Part shown: in pieces, positions 5,217 to 5,331 of the stretch
Layout: each line of letters begins with the position of its first letter
How positions within the stretch are numbered: the stretch's first letter is position 1
NCBI GenBank assembly: GCA_034408685.1
Contig: JAWXCP010000007.1
Coordinates: 1-5,331, forward strand
DNA: 5,331 bases
Source: JANXVY01 sp034408685
GTDB lineage: Bacteria > Pseudomonadota > Alphaproteobacteria > Rhizobiales > Hyphomicrobiaceae
Direction: 5' to 3'
Notes under the pieces: generated by a model
The model's input: only the letters and a program-made list of their open reading frames with translations
Databases searched by the model: none
What the model was told of the DNA's origin: nothing
Translations under genes and position numbers: made by a program

Positions 5217-5331
5217 AACTATCTCAACGCACACGTCCGCGGCCTGTCCATTGCCGAAGCCCAGGCCCGCTTTGAAACCGAACTGCAATCGGCCAAAGAC
5301 GAACTCGACCTGCTGGCGCAGAAAGTCATCA
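5123..5331. repeat. Perfect 94-bp inverted repeat with 21-nt loop inside hrcA
   Basis: 5123-5216 and 5238-5331 are exact reverse complements over all 94 bases; the loop is 5217-5237. The right arm ends exactly at the window end, so the true arm may be longer. Both arms encode the same part of HrcA, on opposite strands. A perfect palindrome in coding sequence that kills a conserved gene and lies at the end of the sequence is typical of a fold-back chimera (amplification template switch or hairpin assembly error). A real inverted duplication cannot be ruled out from sequence alone. Confidence 0.95.
5217..5331 (+). other. hrcA: Second, opposite-strand copy of an hrcA segment (fold-back product)
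   Basis: Reading from 5217 on the plus strand gives 38 codons, NYLNAHVRGLSIAEAQ... through LAQKVI, cut by the window end. NYLNAHVRG is what HrcA proteins have at this point (NYLNA-x-x-RG), so this strand preserves the true upstream sequence across the loop, whereas the minus-strand copy loses it at 5216. From RGLS on, the segment matches the minus-strand hrcA exactly. It has no start codon of its own and should not be counted as a second gene. Confidence 0.85.

Overview
The window is about 5.3 kb of GC-rich DNA. The GrpE and HrcA sequences and the hrcA-grpE gene order point to an alphaproteobacterium; I cannot place it to an order. Most of it is ordinary chromosomal housekeeping sequence. I see no transposase, integrase, phage gene, CRISPR array or defence locus.

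Layout, left to right. (1) 1-1070, minus strand: the N-terminal 356 residues of a secreted caspase-like (peptidase C14) protein with His and Cys catalytic motifs, running off the left edge. (2) 1182-1257, minus: tRNA-Ala(CGC) with a well-formed promoter behind it. (3) 1548-2291, plus: a complete short-chain dehydrogenase/reductase. (4) 2322-3221, minus: a complete exported DUF3108-family protein, convergent with the reductase. (5) 3222-3622: a 401-bp gene-free spacer rich in short tandem repeats, one of them a G-quadruplex-type array. (6) 3623-3699, plus: tRNA-Arg(CCT) with encoded CCA. (7) 3699-3797: a spacer built almost wholly of short tandem duplications, including four copies of a 14-mer. 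(8) 3843-4607, minus: grpE. (9) 4740-5216, minus: the C-terminal part of hrcA, upstream of grpE in the same orientation.

Functionally, hrcA and grpE form a heat-shock pair: the repressor of chaperone genes and the nucleotide-exchange factor of DnaK. The other genes look like independent neighbours on alternating strands and do not form a pathway.

Two things stand out. First, the right end is a perfect 94-bp inverted repeat (5123-5216 against 5238-5331, 21-nt loop). It makes hrcA fold back on itself, so the same HrcA peptide is encoded on both strands. This most likely marks a chimeric read or assembly fold-back at a contig end, and any hrcA start called at about 5288 is false. Second, nearly every spacer carries tandem duplications of 7-19 bp (at least eight separate sets). 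This looks like a real habit of this genome and is the best candidate here for something undescribed. I did not find a convincing new multi-gene system.
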